Positions 63,631 through 64,000 of a DNA stretch of 64,000 nucleotides are shown here, one piece after another (within the stretch, counting starts at the first letter, position 1; every line of letters begins with the position of its first letter). The position numbers and the translations under genes are program-made. This DNA is from Oleiphilus messinensis (GTDB taxonomy: Bacteria; Pseudomonadota; Gammaproteobacteria; Pseudomonadales; Oleiphilaceae), in NCBI RefSeq assembly GCF_002162375.1, contig NZ_CP021425.1:2601501-2665500 (forward strand). The letters are read 5' to 3'. Below the pieces are notes generated by a model. The model was not told where the DNA came from. It was given only the letters and a program-made list of their open reading frames with translations, and did not search any database.

Positions 63631-63661
63631 AAAAAAGGGCCAGGTGGAGGATGCCTGGCCC
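63631..63661 (-). terminator. Rho-independent terminator of the RND gene
   Basis: On the minus strand GGGCCAGG pairs with CCTGGCCC (63654-63661 with 63637-63644) around a 9-base loop and runs into six T (63631-63636), 50 bp after the RND stop. Confidence 0.85.
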
Positions 63662-63711
63662 GAAGGGCTGTTTTATGGAGTGTGTTCACTCCCAGCCGTC
63701 AGCAAAAGGAA

Positions 63712-64000
63712 TTAGCTTTTTGAGGTTTGTGTTCCGAGTGGTGCGGTCAAAGTGTCCATCTCTTGTGCGTTGCTGGTTTGTTCGACGCTGTCTTTGGCGA
63801 GATAACGTCTGACCAGATAATAAAATACCGGAGTCAGCATCAAGCCGAAGAGGGTTACCCCGATCATGCCGGAGAATACCGCTACGCCCATTGCCTGGCG
63901 CATTTCTGCACCGGCACCGCTTGAGAAAACCAGAGGTACTACGCCCATGATAAATGCGAGTGAGGTCATCAGGATCGGGCGGAGTCGTAATTTACTGGCT
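63712..64000 (-). CDS. RND efflux permease, C-terminal end (continues beyond window)
   Basis: The frame is open to the right edge. LRPILMTSLAFIMGVVPLVFSSGAGAEMRQAMG is the TM10-11 region of HAE-1 RND pumps, followed by MIGVTLFGLMLTPVFYYLVRR (TM12). The ending resembles MexF-type pumps. The 5' part is outside the window. Confidence 0.9.
   Translation of the reverse strand, partial: ASKLRLRPILMTSLAFIMGVVPLVFSSGAGAEMRQAMGVAVFSGMIGVTLFGLMLTPVFYYLVRRYLAKDSVEQTSNAQEMDTLTAPLGTQTSKS

Overview
The window reads as chromosomal DNA of a free-living, probably marine gammaproteobacterium. Supporting signs are two RND efflux operons plus the end of a third, a rhombosortase next to a GlyGly-CTERM surface protein, an Hcp of the type VI secretion family, RlmF, CreD, a XanP-type xanthine permease and many small lipoproteins. 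Genus cannot be settled from sequence reading alone. No rRNA, tRNA or CRISPR array was seen.

Layout. 1-2135: a cytochrome P450 gene split by an intact IS4-family element with an 18-bp terminal inverted repeat and a 12-bp target duplication. 2444-4141: a hybrid histidine kinase with receivers at both ends. 4138-10083: an A+T-rich accessory islet holding an IS66 tnpB relic, two tandemly duplicated leucine-rich-repeat lipoproteins with duplicated promoters, a small membrane protein hit by an IS3-family element inside an inverted repeat, a short unknown protein and an orphan hcp; a near-identical 21-bp direct repeat brackets it. 10159-16525: a TonB-like protein, then TetR, membrane-fusion and RND genes. 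16516-19419: rhombosortase and its likely substrate. 19540-28059: rlmF, a second RND pair, a DMT exporter, a thioredoxin-fold protein and an RtcB-type RNA ligase. 28439-31219: creD with a 219-bp in-frame internal duplication, and a D-amino acid aminotransferase. 31508-41601: polysaccharide flippase, glycosyltransferase, GNAT plus SUFU pair, a cold-shock/excalibur fusion, an MFS transporter with divergent LysR, and lipoproteins. 41813-50465: DUF1835 protein, HEAT-like proteins, chemoreceptor, P-loop kinase, TerF-like vWA protein, NERD nuclease-like protein and two decayed genes (SEC-C motif, RelE/HigB-like toxin).

50655-59048 is a coherent purine/nitrogen block: xanthine permease, an 8-oxoguanine deaminase-type amidohydrolase, a three-gene NMT1/THI5-class ABC importer and a 2-oxoglutarate/Fe(II) oxygenase. 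The ABC genes are preceded by two NtrC-like sites 31 bp apart and a sigma-54-like promoter in the arrangement known from glnA, and the oxygenase start is preceded by a hairpin that would cover its ribosome binding site. I infer a nitrogen-limitation-induced scavenging pathway for a purine-like compound. The right end holds an unknown 344-residue protein, an ACT-domain protein, an AraC regulator, a secreted protein, a lone Phd/YefM antitoxin and the C-terminus of a third RND pump.
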